Shown here piece after piece: positions 53,362 to 62,605 of a stretch of DNA of 64,000 bases. Source of the DNA: Anaeropeptidivorans aminofermentans (GTDB lineage: Bacteria; Bacillota; Clostridia; Lachnospirales; UBA5962); NCBI RefSeq assembly GCF_940670685.1, contig NZ_OW711693.1, positions 1,736,001 through 1,800,000 of the forward strand, in the 5' to 3' direction. The position numbers and the translations under genes were made by a program. The notes under the pieces were generated by a model. That model worked only from the letters and a program-made list of their open reading frames with translations, did no database searches and was not told the origin of the DNA. The stretch's first letter is position 1. Every line of letters starts with the position of its first letter.

Positions 53362-54213
53362 ATGAGAAAACGTAAAGAAAAAATAATGCAGTATGTATTC
53401 TTTTCGGCAATGACAATATCGGTAATCGCAGTTTTCCTTATATGCTTTTTCTTATTCATAAACGGGGTTCCGGCCATAGGCGAAATAGGAGTTTTCGATT
53501 TCCTTCTGGGAACGAAGTGGAAGCCGGGCAACAATATTTACGGTATATTCCCCATGATTATAGGAAGCATATATATAACAGCAGGTGCTATCATAGTCGG
53601 CGTTCCCATAGGAATACTTACAGCAATATATCTTTCTTACTTCTGCCCGAAAAACATATATGGAATTTTTAAGCCAGCAATCGAATTGCTGGCTGCAATT
53701 CCTTCTGTTGTTTATGGGTTTTTCGGTATGGTTGTGCTTGTTCCCTTCATCAGGGAAACCTTAGGGGGAAGCGGAGAAAGCATTTTAACAGCATCTATTT
53801 TACTTGGCATCATGATACTTCCCACCATTATTTCTGTAAGCGAATCGGCCCTTAGGGCTGTTCCAAAGAGCTACTATGAAGGAAGCCTTGCCCTTGCGGC
53901 AAGTCATGAAAAAAGTGTATTTTTTGCAGTTCTTCCGGCGGCTAAATCAGGAATCATGGCAGGGGTTATACTGGGAATAGGAAGAGCCATCGGAGAGACT
54001 ATGGCGGTTATTATGGTTGCGGGAAATCAGGCAAGAATGCCTCAGGGAATATTAAAGGGCGTAAGAACCCTTACGGGTAATATCGTTCTTGAAATGGGTT
54101 ATGCCGCGGACCTTCACAGGGAAGCACTTATAGCTACGGCAGTAGTTTTATTCATATTTATTCTGATAATAAACTTATTATTTTCATTGATAAAAAGGAG
54201 GAGTCTTAGTTGA
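53362..54213 (+). CDS. pstC: Phosphate ABC transporter permease PstC
   Basis: A 283-residue permease with six membrane segments. Diagnostic stretches are ELLAAIPSVVYGFFGMVVLVP and the coupling loop ALAASHEKSVFFAVLPAAKSGI, then GRAIGETMAVIMVAGN. It partners PstA. Ribosome site GGGAGAAGAG. Its stop (TGA) overlaps the TTG start of pstA. Confidence 0.96.
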   Translation: MRKRKEKIMQYVFFSAMTISVIAVFLICFFLFINGVPAIGEIGVFDFLLGTKWKPGNNIYGIFPMIIGSIYITAGAIIVGVPIGILTAIYLSYFCPKNIYGIFKPAIELLAAIPSVVYGFFGMVVLVPFIRETLGGSGESILTASILLGIMILPTIISVSESALRAVPKSYYEGSLALAASHEKSVFFAVLPAAKSGIMAGVILGIGRAIGETMAVIMVAGNQARMPQGILKGVRTLTGNIVLEMGYAADLHREALIATAVVLFIFILIINLLFSLIKRRSLS

Positions 54214-55073
54214 AAGGTAGTTTTAAACAAAGATTGACTCAATATAAAGGCTCTCCCTTGTCCTTTATTTTATATTTGATGGTAAGCCTTTCGGCTTTAG
54301 CCACAATATCGGTTTTAATATTTATTCTAGGTTATATTATAATAAAAGGCATGCCTTATCTTAAGCCGGGGCTTTTTTCCCTTCACTATACATCAGAAAA
54401 CGTCTCCTTGGTGCCTGCCTTTATAAATACGGTAATAATGACTGTGCTTGCACTCTGTGTTTCAGGGCCTATCGGCATAAGCTCCGCCATATATCTTGTT
54501 GAGTATGCCAAAAAGGGGAATAAATTTGTAGAAATAGTAAGGATAACCTCCGAAACCCTTTCAGGCATCCCTTCAATCGTATACGGGCTTTTTGGTATGT
54601 TGTTTTTCGTTGGAGCATTAGGCTTTGGATACTCAATATTATCAGGGGCATTAACTCTTTCCATTATGATTCTTCCTTTGATTATGAGAACAACGGAAGA
54701 AGCCCTTAAAACAGTACCCGATTCTTACAGAGAAGGAAGCTTTGGCCTTGGCGCAGGAAAATTAAGAACGATTGTAAAAATTGTTCTTCCTACGGCCATG
54801 CCCGGCATATTATCGGGAATCATACTTTCAATAGGAAGAATAGCCGGCGAATCTGCGGCTTTGATATATACGGCAGGAACCGTTGCAAGCCTTCCGAAAA
54901 ATATTTTTTCCTCAGGGCGTACGCTATCGGTACATATGTATGCACTTTCAAGTGAAGGACTTTTTATGAACGAGGCCCATGCAACAGCAGTTGTTCTTGT
55001 GGTTCTTGTAGCAGCTATAAATTTCTTATCCTCTCTTATAGCTAAAAAATTCTCCAGTATGGAAAGGAATTAA
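54210..55073 (+). CDS. pstA: Phosphate ABC transporter permease PstA
   Basis: A 287-residue permease. TTG 54210 is the start, with AAAAGGAGGAG before it and a 4-bp overlap with pstC. It shows [20 protein letters not shown], the loop [22 protein letters not shown] and [15 protein letters not shown], matching PstA. Six membrane segments. Its end is 2 bp before pstB. Confidence 0.96.
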   Translation: MKGSFKQRLTQYKGSPLSFILYLMVSLSALATISVLIFILGYIIIKGMPYLKPGLFSLHYTSENVSLVPAFINTVIMTVLALCVSGPIGISSAIYLVEYAKKGNKFVEIVRITSETLSGIPSIVYGLFGMLFFVGALGFGYSILSGALTLSIMILPLIMRTTEEALKTVPDSYREGSFGLGAGKLRTIVKIVLPTAMPGILSGIILSIGRIAGESAALIYTAGTVASLPKNIFSSGRTLSVHMYALSSEGLFMNEAHATAVVLVVLVAAINFLSSLIAKKFSSMERN

Positions 55074-55075
55074 TA

Positions 55076-55825
55076 ATGGATAAAATTACGATTAAGGATT
55101 TAAATTTATATTATAGTGATTTTCATGCCTTAAAGGACGTAAACATGAATATAGGTGAAAAAGAAATAACTGCTTTTATCGGGCCTTCCGGCTGTGGAAA
55201 GTCCACTCTTTTACGTACTTTAAACAGAATGAATGACTTGGTTGAAGGCTGCAGAATAGATGGAGAAATAAAACTTGACGGGCAGGATATTTATGGCGAT
55301 ATAGATATTAATAAGCTTAGGAAAAAGGTGGGCATGGTTTTCCAAAAGCCAAATCCCTTTCCTATGAGCATTTATGATAATGTGGCTTACGGTCCCCGTA
55401 CCCATGGCATACATAATAAAGCACAGCTTAACGATATTGTAGAAGAAAGCCTTCGGAATACCGCCATATGGGACGAGGTAAAAGACAGGCTTAAAAAAAG
55501 CGCCTTAGGCCTTTCCGGAGGGCAGCAGCAAAGGCTCTGTATTGCAAGGGCTTTGGCAGTTCAGCCGGAGGTTATTTTAATGGACGAACCAACATCTGCC
55601 TTGGATCCTATTTCTACAATAAAAATTGAAGATCTTGTTACCGAATTAAAGAAAGATTATGCTATAATAATGGTAACGCATAACATGCAGCAGGCAGCCA
55701 GAGTATCGGATAAAACAGCGTTCTTTTTGCTGGGAGAAGTAATCGAGTTTGGAAACACCGAAGATATATTTTCTTCACCTAGAGATAAAAGGACAAACGA
55801 TTATATTACGGGGAGGTTCGGTTAA
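55076..55825 (+). CDS. pstB: Phosphate ABC transporter ATP-binding protein PstB
   Basis: A 249-residue ATPase. Walker A is GPSGCGKST (~34-42), the signature LSGGQQQRL, Walker [14 protein letters not shown], and the switch His in [27 protein letters not shown] is specific for PstB. Its stop overlaps the phoU start by one base. Confidence 0.97.
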   Translation: MDKITIKDLNLYYSDFHALKDVNMNIGEKEITAFIGPSGCGKSTLLRTLNRMNDLVEGCRIDGEIKLDGQDIYGDIDINKLRKKVGMVFQKPNPFPMSIYDNVAYGPRTHGIHNKAQLNDIVEESLRNTAIWDEVKDRLKKSALGLSGGQQQRLCIARALAVQPEVILMDEPTSALDPISTIKIEDLVTELKKDYAIIMVTHNMQQAARVSDKTAFFLLGEVIEFGNTEDIFSSPRDKRTNDYITGRFG

Positions 55826-56475
55826 TGAGAAGGAAATTCCAAGATCAGCTTGATGATCTTAACAAAGCCCTTATAGAAATGGGCAGCATGTGTGAAACAG
55901 CAATCAAAAATTCAATTAAAGCCCTTTTAGAAGGGGATTATGAATTTGCAAAAAAGATTACAGATTCAGACGGTGAAATAGATCAAAAAGAAAGAGAAAT
56001 AGAAAGCCAGTGCATGAAGCTTATCCTTTTACAGCAGCCTATGGCTTGGGATTTACGCCAAATTTCAGCCGCCCTTAAAATCATTACCGACCTTGAAAGA
56101 ATAGGCGATCAGGCTGCCGACATATCGGAAATAGTGACATTAGGCCATATTAAGCCTCTTAATGTATTTGGAAGCCTTTCAGATATGGCTCATGCCGCGG
56201 CAAAAATGGTCACAGACAGCATCGATGCCTTCGTAGGCCAGGATTTGGAGAAAGCCAGAGAGGTCATAGCTTATGATGATGTGGTTGATGATTACTTTGA
56301 TGAAGTAAGAGTAGAAATGATTGATATGATTGCAGAAAACAGAATTGAAAGCGAATATTTTGTAGACGTTATAATGATTGCCAAATATTTTGAAAGAATA
56401 GGGGACCATGCAACAAATGTTGCTGAATGGGTTGAATATTCTATAACAGGCCTTCATAAAGGGGAGAAAATATAG
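55825..56475 (+). CDS. phoU: Phosphate signalling protein PhoU
   Basis: A 216-residue PhoU with two three-helix bundles, each carrying the metal-binding E/D-x3-D pattern (ITDLERIGDQAADI ~86-103, and AKYFERIGDHATNVAEW ~185-205). PhoU reports the state of the Pst transporter to the PhoR kinase. Its last base is shared with the start of the regulator gene, giving a continuous pst-pho operon. Confidence 0.95.
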   Translation: MRRKFQDQLDDLNKALIEMGSMCETAIKNSIKALLEGDYEFAKKITDSDGEIDQKEREIESQCMKLILLQQPMAWDLRQISAALKIITDLERIGDQAADISEIVTLGHIKPLNVFGSLSDMAHAAAKMVTDSIDAFVGQDLEKAREVIAYDDVVDDYFDEVRVEMIDMIAENRIESEYFVDVIMIAKYFERIGDHATNVAEWVEYSITGLHKGEKI

Positions 56476-57146
56476 TGATATATTGCGTTGAAGATGATGG
56501 AAACATTCGGGACCTCATAGTATATACCTTAAATGCCACAGGGTTTCTGGCAAAGGGATTTTCCGAGCCTAAAAGCTTCTATGAAGCCCTTGAAGAAAAA
56601 CTTCCTGAGCTTGTTATCCTTGACATTATGCTTCCAGAGGAAGACGGGTTAAAAATCCTTGGGAAGCTTAAAGGTCATAGCAAAACTAAAAATATTCCCG
56701 TAATAATAATTACTGCCAAAACGGCGGAATACGATAAGGTAATAGGCCTTGACAGCGGAGCAGACGATTATATAACAAAGCCCATTGCCATGATGGAGTT
56801 TATTTCAAGGGTCAAGGCCGTCCTTAGGAGAGTAAATAAGGAATCCTCCGATAAAAATATATTGAAGATGAACGATATCGTTATCAATCTTGAAAAACAT
56901 GAAGTTACAGTTAACAATGAAGAAGTTTTGCTTACCTATAAAGAATTTGAGCTTTTAAGGTATCTTGTAGAAAATAAAGGAATCGTACTCACCAGAGACA
57001 GGCTTTTGGAAACCCTGTGGGGATATGATTTCGGCGGAGAGACAAGAACTGTAGATGTTCATATAAGGACATTAAGACAGAAGCTTGGGGAAAGCGGAAA
57101 CGCCATTAAAACAGTAAGGGGAATGGGATATAAAATTGAGGGCTAA
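56475..57146 (+). CDS. phoB: Phosphate response regulator (PhoB/PhoP, OmpR family)
   Basis: A 223-residue two-domain regulator. The receiver has Asp50 as phosphorylation site in LVILDIMLPEEDG, with the conserved T in IITAKTAE and Lys in TKPIA. The C-terminal winged helix contains LTYKEFELLRYLVENKGIVLTR and RTVDVHIRTLRQKLG. The GTG start at 56475 overlaps phoU. It presumably binds the TTTACA repeats at 52280-52319. It overlaps the kinase gene by 11 bp. Confidence 0.93.
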   Translation: MIYCVEDDGNIRDLIVYTLNATGFLAKGFSEPKSFYEALEEKLPELVILDIMLPEEDGLKILGKLKGHSKTKNIPVIIITAKTAEYDKVIGLDSGADDYITKPIAMMEFISRVKAVLRRVNKESSDKNILKMNDIVINLEKHEVTVNNEEVLLTYKEFELLRYLVENKGIVLTRDRLLETLWGYDFGGETRTVDVHIRTLRQKLGESGNAIKTVRGMGYKIEG

Positions 57147-58818
57147 ATTAAGTAATGAAATACTTTTAAATATGTGCATTCTCATTATATTTTCAACGAT
57201 ATTTGTAGCATACCTTACAGTCACTGTGCTCCATGACGATTTTTATGATGAGATGCGGAAAAGAACAGAAGCCCAGGCCATCTATATGGCAAATATGATA
57301 AATTATTCAGGGGAAGATTATATTTTCGAGGCCTTTGAGCCTACGGACGAAGGCCGGCTTACTTTAATAAAATCTGACGGAAGAGTTCTTTATGACAGCG
57401 AAAAAGATGCTGCCGATATGGAGAGCCATTTGGAACGGCCGGAGGTAAAAGAAGCCATAAAATACGGCTGGGGAGAGGAAGACCGTCTTTCTGAGACCAT
57501 GGACAGAAAGACTTTTTATTATGCCATCCGTCTTGATAACGGAGATATTATTCGTTTTTCCAACAGTACAGACAGTGTTTTTGCTATTATATATAAAAAT
57601 ATTCCTTATGTAATACTGATATGTATCATCATCGTAATGGTATCTATATTTGTAGCGAGGCTGCAGACAAGAAAAATTATAAAGCCCATTAACGGCATTA
57701 ATCTTGAAAGCCCCTTTTTAAGCAATGCTTACGAGGAATTAGAGCCTCTTCTTAGAAGAATGGAAAAACAGAATGCCCAGATCAGCGATCAGCTTAATGC
57801 ACTGCGGAAAAAGCAGGAGGAAATAGCTACTATTACAAAAAATATGAATGAAGGCCTTGTTTTTCTTGATATAAAGGGAAATGTGCTTTCCATAAACAAA
57901 AGTGCTGAAAATATACTTGGCGTAGGCGGAAGGGATTATCTTCAAAGGCATATCATCTCCATAAACAGAAGCCCTGTAATTCTTGAAGCTGTGAAAAAGG
58001 CTTCCGAAGGGGAAACTTTTGAAACCATATTCGATATACATGAAAAAAAATATCAGGTTTTTTCAAGCCCTGTAATAATAGATGCGCAAATAAGCGGCAC
58101 GGTTATGTTTATTCTCGACGTGACGGAAAAAGTCGAAGCAGAAAGGCTGAGAAGAGAGTTTTCTGCGAATGTTTCTCACGAGCTTAAAACCCCTCTTACA
58201 TCAATATCCGGCTATGCAGAAATTATGAAAAACGGCCTTGTAAAACCGGAAGATATGACAGGATTTTCTGAAAGGATATATAATGAAGCAAGCAGATTGG
58301 TAACCCTTATTGACGATATTATAAAGCTTTCCCGCCTTGACGAAAAGGAAAGCAGCCTTGTCTGGGAAAATATCGATATTTATGACCTTGCTGAAAAAGT
58401 GAAAGAAAGGCTCAACCATTATGCCCAGAGCAGAAATGTAGAGATTTCCATAAGCGGCGAAAGAATAAAGATGAATTGTATAGGGCGGATAATGGAAGAA
58501 ATAATTTACAATCTATGCGATAACGCCATTAAATATAATGTAGAAAACGGTAAAGTAAATATTGATATGCACATAGAGGGAGACAGCCCTGTTTTAATCG
58601 TATCTGATACGGGAATAGGTATAGACAAAAAATATCATTCAAGGGTATTTGAACGGTTTTACAGAGTAGATAAAAGCCATTCAAAGGAAACCGGCGGCAC
58701 AGGTCTTGGCCTTTCCATCGTTAAACACGGGGCCATTTGCCATAATGCAAAGCTTGATATTAAAAGCGAACCGGGGAAGGGGACATCGATATCCTTGATA
58801 TTTCCCAAAAGGCCATAG
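57136..58818 (+). CDS. phoR: Phosphate sensor histidine kinase PhoR
   Basis: A 560-residue membrane kinase. The first membrane helix is at ~10-29, an extracytoplasmic domain at ~30-150, and the second helix at ~153-176. A PAS-like domain follows (~230-340), then the HisKA motif FSANVSHELKTPLTSISGYA with the phosphorylated His at about 351. The ATPase has the N box (IIYNLCDNAIKYN), G1 (VSDTGIGID) and G2 (GGTGLGLSIVKH). The start is TTG 57136. Signalling depends on PhoU and the Pst transporter encoded upstream. Confidence 0.93.
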   Translation: MRAKLSNEILLNMCILIIFSTIFVAYLTVTVLHDDFYDEMRKRTEAQAIYMANMINYSGEDYIFEAFEPTDEGRLTLIKSDGRVLYDSEKDAADMESHLERPEVKEAIKYGWGEEDRLSETMDRKTFYYAIRLDNGDIIRFSNSTDSVFAIIYKNIPYVILICIIIVMVSIFVARLQTRKIIKPINGINLESPFLSNAYEELEPLLRRMEKQNAQISDQLNALRKKQEEIATITKNMNEGLVFLDIKGNVLSINKSAENILGVGGRDYLQRHIISINRSPVILEAVKKASEGETFETIFDIHEKKYQVFSSPVIIDAQISGTVMFILDVTEKVEAERLRREFSANVSHELKTPLTSISGYAEIMKNGLVKPEDMTGFSERIYNEASRLVTLIDDIIKLSRLDEKESSLVWENIDIYDLAEKVKERLNHYAQSRNVEISISGERIKMNCIGRIMEEIIYNLCDNAIKYNVENGKVNIDMHIEGDSPVLIVSDTGIGIDKKYHSRVFERFYRVDKSHSKETGGTGLGLSIVKHGAICHNAKLDIKSEPGKGTSISLIFPKRP

Positions 58819-58850
58819 ATATTATCCTTAATGATAAGAGGGCACTCACC

Positions 58851-58893
58851 ACTTAAAAATGTACATAAGAAAAACTTATGTGCAATTTTAAGT
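58851..58893 (+). terminator. Hairpin after phoR
   Basis: Nearly perfect 19-bp arms (58851-58869 and 58875-58893). The T-run behind it is short, so termination is only probable. A second hairpin (TGCCCCC/GGGGGCA) lies at 58923-58953. The rest of the 272-bp gap has no gene. Confidence 0.5.
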
Positions 58894-59029
58894 TCATTGC
58901 ATATATAATCAATTTGCCTGCTATGCCCCCCGTAAGCATTTAACTTTAGGGGGCATAAAATAAGGGAAAAGCAGATGAATATGCTGCTATTTCATATGAA
59001 TTTAAATATAATTTGCCACATATTATTTA

Positions 59030-59052
59030 GGGCTGCGGCAGTATCGCAGCCC
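59030..59052 (-). terminator. Hairpin after the CAP-domain gene
   Basis: GGGCTGCG (59030-59037) and CGCAGCCC (59045-59052), 38 bp beyond the stop of the gene at 59091; on the minus strand only TAAATAAT follows. Confidence 0.5.
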
Positions 59053-59090
59053 TTCTTGCTGACATTTTCTTTTATTTCAGCGATAAATAT

Positions 59091-59705
59091 TTAAGGGTGT
59101 ATAAACATTTGTACCCAATAGGGGGTTCCGCCGCTGTTAAAGTATCCGACACCGATTTCGCTAAATCCCCTGTTAAGTATATTGGCTCTGTGGCCCGCTG
59201 AGTTCATCCAGCTTGATACAACGCTTTCAGGAGTTCTTTGGCCCATGGCTATATTTTCGCCGGCAGTGGTAAAATGAATATTAAAAGAATTCATCATATC
59301 AAAGGGAGAACCATAGACTGGGGAATAATGGCTGAAATAATTATTATTATGCAAGTCCTCAGCTTTGTACCTTGCAACCCTTGAAAGCTGCCAATTTGGC
59401 GTAAGGGCAGGGAGGCCCCTTTGAGTTCTTTCTCTGTTTGTAAGCTCTATAACCTGTTCTTCCATAGAAAGGGCATTAGGGTCCCTCTGGGGTATTAAAA
59501 CCCTTTGATTAGGATATATCAGCGCGGGATTTTGAATCTGAGGATTTGCCGCAATTAATTCTGAAAGGCCTACGCTGTATTTCACTGATATTTTCCAAAG
59601 AGTGTCCCCAGGCTGTATTGTATAATAAACAGGGTTTGCACTTTCAAGAATATTGTATTTTTTTGTATCTGTTAATAGCGTTAGCATTAGTAAAACAGGA
59701 TCCAT
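59091..59705 (-). CDS. LysM and CAP-domain protein (SafA N-terminus / YkwD-like)
   Basis: A 204-residue protein. A LysM domain (residues ~27-71; YYTIQPGDTLWKISVKY and LIYPNQRVLIP) binds peptidoglycan. The CAP domain follows (~83-204), starting EEQVIELTNRERTQRGL with SHYSPVYGSPFDMM, AGENIAMGQ and WMNSAGHRANILN. There is no standard signal peptide, as in the mother-cell-made proteins SafA and YkwD-like spore factors. Catalysis is not established for such CAP proteins. Start follows TTGAGGAGGATATTTT. Probably a spore-layer protein. Confidence 0.88.
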   Translation of the reverse strand: MDPVLLMLTLLTDTKKYNILESANPVYYTIQPGDTLWKISVKYSVGLSELIAANPQIQNPALIYPNQRVLIPQRDPNALSMEEQVIELTNRERTQRGLPALTPNWQLSRVARYKAEDLHNNNYFSHYSPVYGSPFDMMNSFNIHFTTAGENIAMGQRTPESVVSSWMNSAGHRANILNRGFSEIGVGYFNSGGTPYWVQMFIHP

Positions 59706-59744
59706 AAAATATCCTCCTCAATTAAATTTAGCGGTAGATTAGTA

Positions 59745-59909
59745 TAATTTAACGTGAGTTGGCGAAATCGGACCCTTTGGTTTACCAAAGGAAAGTCCGA
59801 AGAACTTTTCACGTTATGAGTATAAATTTGCAGTTTTTTTCTGAAAATTTGTACGAATAGTGTCATAAGTTCGATGAGAATTTTATTCCATCGAACTTAT
59901 ATTAATTTA
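59745..59909. mobile_element. MITE-like inverted-repeat element, family A, copy 2 (uninterrupted)
   Basis: The left end TAATTTAACGTGAGTT and the right end (reverse complement TAAATTAATATAAGTT) match each other and the ends of 1701-2117. A hairpin CCCTTTGGTTTACCAAAGG stands near the left end. At 59858-59859 lies the TA that in copy 1 is occupied by a family B element. No coding capacity. Confidence 0.78.
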
Positions 59910-59930
59910 TTACTAAACGCTTTAATGCCG

Positions 59931-60455
59931 TTAAATCCATTCTATTTTGCCGCAGGCAATTTTTTCCGGAGAATCTACCTCACCTTCAAAGGGTAAAAAA
60001 TCTTCCGGCCTATGGATGATGATTACTCTGCCAACTACTTCATTAACTGTAAACCTGTCTGTAAGAAAAATAGAAAATGCCAATCCCGATGATTCTATAA
60101 GAACCGGAAGATCGCCGGCGTTGTAAGTAGCGCATCCATGGGGATTATAATGTGATCCGGCCCCTGCAAACGGGTCAAGGGCTATTTGATTGCAAGAATC
60201 TCCCGAATGGATATGGCAGGGGAACATTCCGGAAGAACACACGTTATTTCTGTGAGGCAGACCGAAAACCTCCATGTATACATAAACATTTCCTTCTAAT
60301 TCATAAAAATAGACAGTTCCTCTTACGTTAGGATAGGAACTTCCTCCTTCTAGTCTTGCTCTTGCAACGGGCCTGCTGTTAAATAGGTACCGTAAATGAT
60401 TGCCGCTGGGCATTTCAGCCGCTCTGATAAAGGGATTTTGCCATCGTCTTAACAT
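59931..60455 (-). CDS. Cu/Zn superoxide-dismutase-like protein
   Basis: A 174-residue protein with the SodC beta-barrel pattern. Metal ligands recognisable are His81 and His83 (CHIHSG), His102 (GSHYNP), His106, Asp115 (AGD) and His148 (IIIHRPEDF). The position of the third zinc histidine (normally RHAGD) is Asn112 in YNAGD. Cys88 and Cys168 could form the conserved disulfide. It lacks a signal peptide, which fits a spore-coat type SodC-like protein (compare YojM); enzyme activity is uncertain. ATG 60455 follows GGAGGAGGTCTAT. The frame upstream runs into a MITE-like element and is not used. Confidence 0.82.
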   Translation of the reverse strand: MLRRWQNPFIRAAEMPSGNHLRYLFNSRPVARARLEGGSSYPNVRGTVYFYELEGNVYVYMEVFGLPHRNNVCSSGMFPCHIHSGDSCNQIALDPFAGAGSHYNPHGCATYNAGDLPVLIESSGLAFSIFLTDRFTVNEVVGRVIIIHRPEDFLPFEGEVDSPEKIACGKIEWI

Positions 60456-60577
60456 ATAGACCTCCTCCAACATAAAACATAAGATAAAAAAATCATTTGT
60501 GAATCGACTCTTATTGATTTTAAGCAAAAGTGCAACTGTTTCTATAAATGCATAAAGCGAATTCACCATATCAGACA

Positions 60578-60667
60578 TAGTAAGATAATTTAATTACAAT
60601 AACAAAACCTGATTTAAACTGTTTATAAAAGATAGGCTTTTATTACTACTTTAAGGCTGTTTCACTA
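60578..60667 (-). mobile_element. Short MITE-like element, family B
   Basis: Ends TAGTAAGATAATTT and TTTCACTA, with TA after the right end and CA before the left. The inner TAATTACAATAACAAAACC and TTTTATTACT follow the subfamily II end consensus. At 90 bp it lacks most of the core. Confidence 0.55.
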
Positions 60668-60782
60668 TAGGTGAATTCAAATTCTTTAATATAAAAATAC
60701 AATACATTATATTTTAATTATATGAACGAGTTAAAATAAGGTTCAATAAACCAATTAAAACACCGGAATATTTTTCCTAAAG

Positions 60783-60842
60783 GGTTAAAAAAGAACCAAT
60801 TATGATATAGCCCTAAAATAAGACTATCTCATAATTGGTTCT
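60783..60842 (-). terminator. Terminator of the WYL regulator gene
   Basis: Arms 60792-60805 and 60829-60842 (extended by TATAG/CTAT). On the minus strand TTTTTT follows. It lies 27 bp after the stop at 60869. Confidence 0.85.
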
Positions 60843-60868
60843 GCAATTATATATATTTATTTAAAATA

Positions 60869-61795
60869 TTATGGAACCTCGTCTATTTTTAAATTGTACT
60901 TTTCTTGTATGCTTTTAAGTCTTTTTAAAAATTCTTTTAAAACCTCGGAATTTCCGACTACTTCCACATTATCTCCATAGGATAAAAGCATATTATAAAA
61001 CCATTCTTCCGAAGGAACTGCTTCCTTCACAAGGATACGGCCATCGTCTAAAAACTTTATATTATCGGGGCTGAAATTATCATAAACAGAATAAGCCAGC
61101 TCACCTTTAAAAATAAGCTCAGCCTCCACAAGTTTAGCAGGATTGTCCGGCCAAAAGAGCTTAAGCGGGGCAGGTTCATGAAACACTTCAAAAGGCTCTC
61201 TAAGCTTTTCTACATTAATCATTCTTGTGATTTTATATATTCTAAGGTCTTCCTTTTCTGCGCAATAGGCTTGAAGATACCATGAGCTGTATTTGAATAT
61301 CAATTTAACAGGTTCTACCTTCTTTTTGCTTTTTATTCCGCTGGAATTGAAATATTCAAAGGATACAAGCTTTTTTTCTATAAGAGCTTCTTTTAAAGTA
61401 TTAAATTTTTTATCCTGCTTGGAGGCATTGCCCCATGAAGAAAAATCTACCTCAATCCAATCATAATTATCTTTATTGAATATTGAGCTTATTTTTTTTA
61501 TTACAGCCTCAGAATTAGGGAAACCGGCAGCCTTAAGGCTTTGGAGGCCCATTAGTATGTTATTTTGCTCATCCTCCGACAACACGGCCTTATTAAATAT
61601 ATAATTAGGTAAAATAAAGATACCGCCCCCTGAGCCTTTTTCCGTGTATACGGGAATATTAGCTGAAGAAAGGGCGTCGATATCTCTATATATGGTCCTG
61701 GGTGAAACATTAAACCGATCTGCCAGTTCCTTGGCAGTAACTCTTTTTCTTTCTGTAAGAATAAAAATAATTTCAATTAGCCTGTTTGCTTTCAT
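60869..61795 (-). CDS. WYL-domain transcriptional regulator (YafY/DeoR-type HTH)
   Basis: A 308-residue regulator. The N-terminal winged helix begins KANRLIEIIFILTERKRVTA and has the recognition part FNVSPRTIYRDIDALSSANI. The WYL domain is at about 140-215, with the signature triad in YSSWYLQAYC, and the C-terminal WCX extension is at ~220-300. WYL regulators respond to ligands or nucleic acids, often single-stranded DNA; the target is unknown. No divergent partner gene lies next to it; the nearest gene upstream points the same way. Confidence 0.9.
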   Translation of the reverse strand: MKANRLIEIIFILTERKRVTAKELADRFNVSPRTIYRDIDALSSANIPVYTEKGSGGGIFILPNYIFNKAVLSEDEQNNILMGLQSLKAAGFPNSEAVIKKISSIFNKDNYDWIEVDFSSWGNASKQDKKFNTLKEALIEKKLVSFEYFNSSGIKSKKKVEPVKLIFKYSSWYLQAYCAEKEDLRIYKITRMINVEKLREPFEVFHEPAPLKLFWPDNPAKLVEAELIFKGELAYSVYDNFSPDNIKFLDDGRILVKEAVPSEEWFYNMLLSYGDNVEVVGNSEVLKEFLKRLKSIQEKYNLKIDEVP

Positions 61796-61957
61796 AAATC
61801 CTCCTGTTAAGCCTAGTCCGTTAAGCTTTTATGAAGAATTGGAAGCCACGCCTGTAACAAGGATATTATGGATAAGATATAATACTTAACAAGCTAAAAA
61901 ACCTTATTAAGTATTACTATACAGACGAAAACAATTATAAGCCGAAATCCGTTTTGC

Positions 61958-62536
61958 CTATGACTGTGAGGCCTCTGCTTTCCATTTTGTAAATTCGTCC
62001 ATAACTGCTTGATAGGTTTCGCCGCATATTGAAGGCAACTCTCCGCCCCATGCTTGTTCCGCTTTTTTGAAGCCTTTTTCAACGGCGTCTCTTAAAGCGT
62101 CGATGTTTGCCGGATCACCGCCAGATAAAGCCTTGGCAAAATCCATAATTCTTTCGGTGGTTTTTTTTACACCGAAATATCCATTTTCAGAAATCGCTTC
62201 TTTTGCTTCATTTATAGTCGTCTGATCTATTTCGTAATTGGAAATGATATATTCCCAGTCTTTTTTTGTTACCGGATTCAGAAGTTTGTTAACTGTATCG
62301 GCTTGCTTATTTATTAGTTTTTCTACGATGTCTCTTAAAGCCTTCGTTTTTGCAGCTGTTTCCTGCTTAAGCTTTGCAATCGTTTCCGAAGGGCCTATAT
62401 TGTTTTCAGAACCGGATTTCTCATATACTACCGCATCTTTTTCCAAAGATTTGTCTGTGTTTTTATTCGAGCTGGAATTTATTTTGGAAGAGGCAGGCGT
62501 ATATGTATTAATACTATTTATTGGATTAATATTCAT
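61958..62536 (-). CDS. Uncharacterised protein of motile Clostridia type, 192 aa
   Basis: A soluble, mostly helical protein that I cannot name. The first ~50 residues are low-complexity and Ser/Asn-rich (MNINPINSINTYTPASSKIN), which resembles the disordered N-termini of flagellar rod/hook-associated and related proteins. A helical middle follows (IAKLKQETAAKTKALRDIVE), then WEYIISNYEID and a C-terminal helical part with AKALSGGDPANIDALRDAVE. No signal peptide. Ribosome site AGAGGTGATTTT. A TCCGATAA box lies about 35 bp upstream and could be a sigma-D type -10, but the -35 spacing does not fit. Confidence 0.7.
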   Translation of the reverse strand: MNINPINSINTYTPASSKINSSSNKNTDKSLEKDAVVYEKSGSENNIGPSETIAKLKQETAAKTKALRDIVEKLINKQADTVNKLLNPVTKKDWEYIISNYEIDQTTINEAKEAISENGYFGVKKTTERIMDFAKALSGGDPANIDALRDAVEKGFKKAEQAWGGELPSICGETYQAVMDEFTKWKAEASQS

Positions 62537-62605
62537 AAAATCACCTCTTGTTACTATTATCGGATAGAAGTATTAAAAAAGTGAGCGTTTTAATATACGA
62601 ATTAT

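Noticed and set aside
53340-53534. Frame error in pstS explaining the unusual domain order
   Set aside because: The gene is one open frame with both halves complete and a normal lipobox, so rearrangement and not a sequencing error is the simpler reading.
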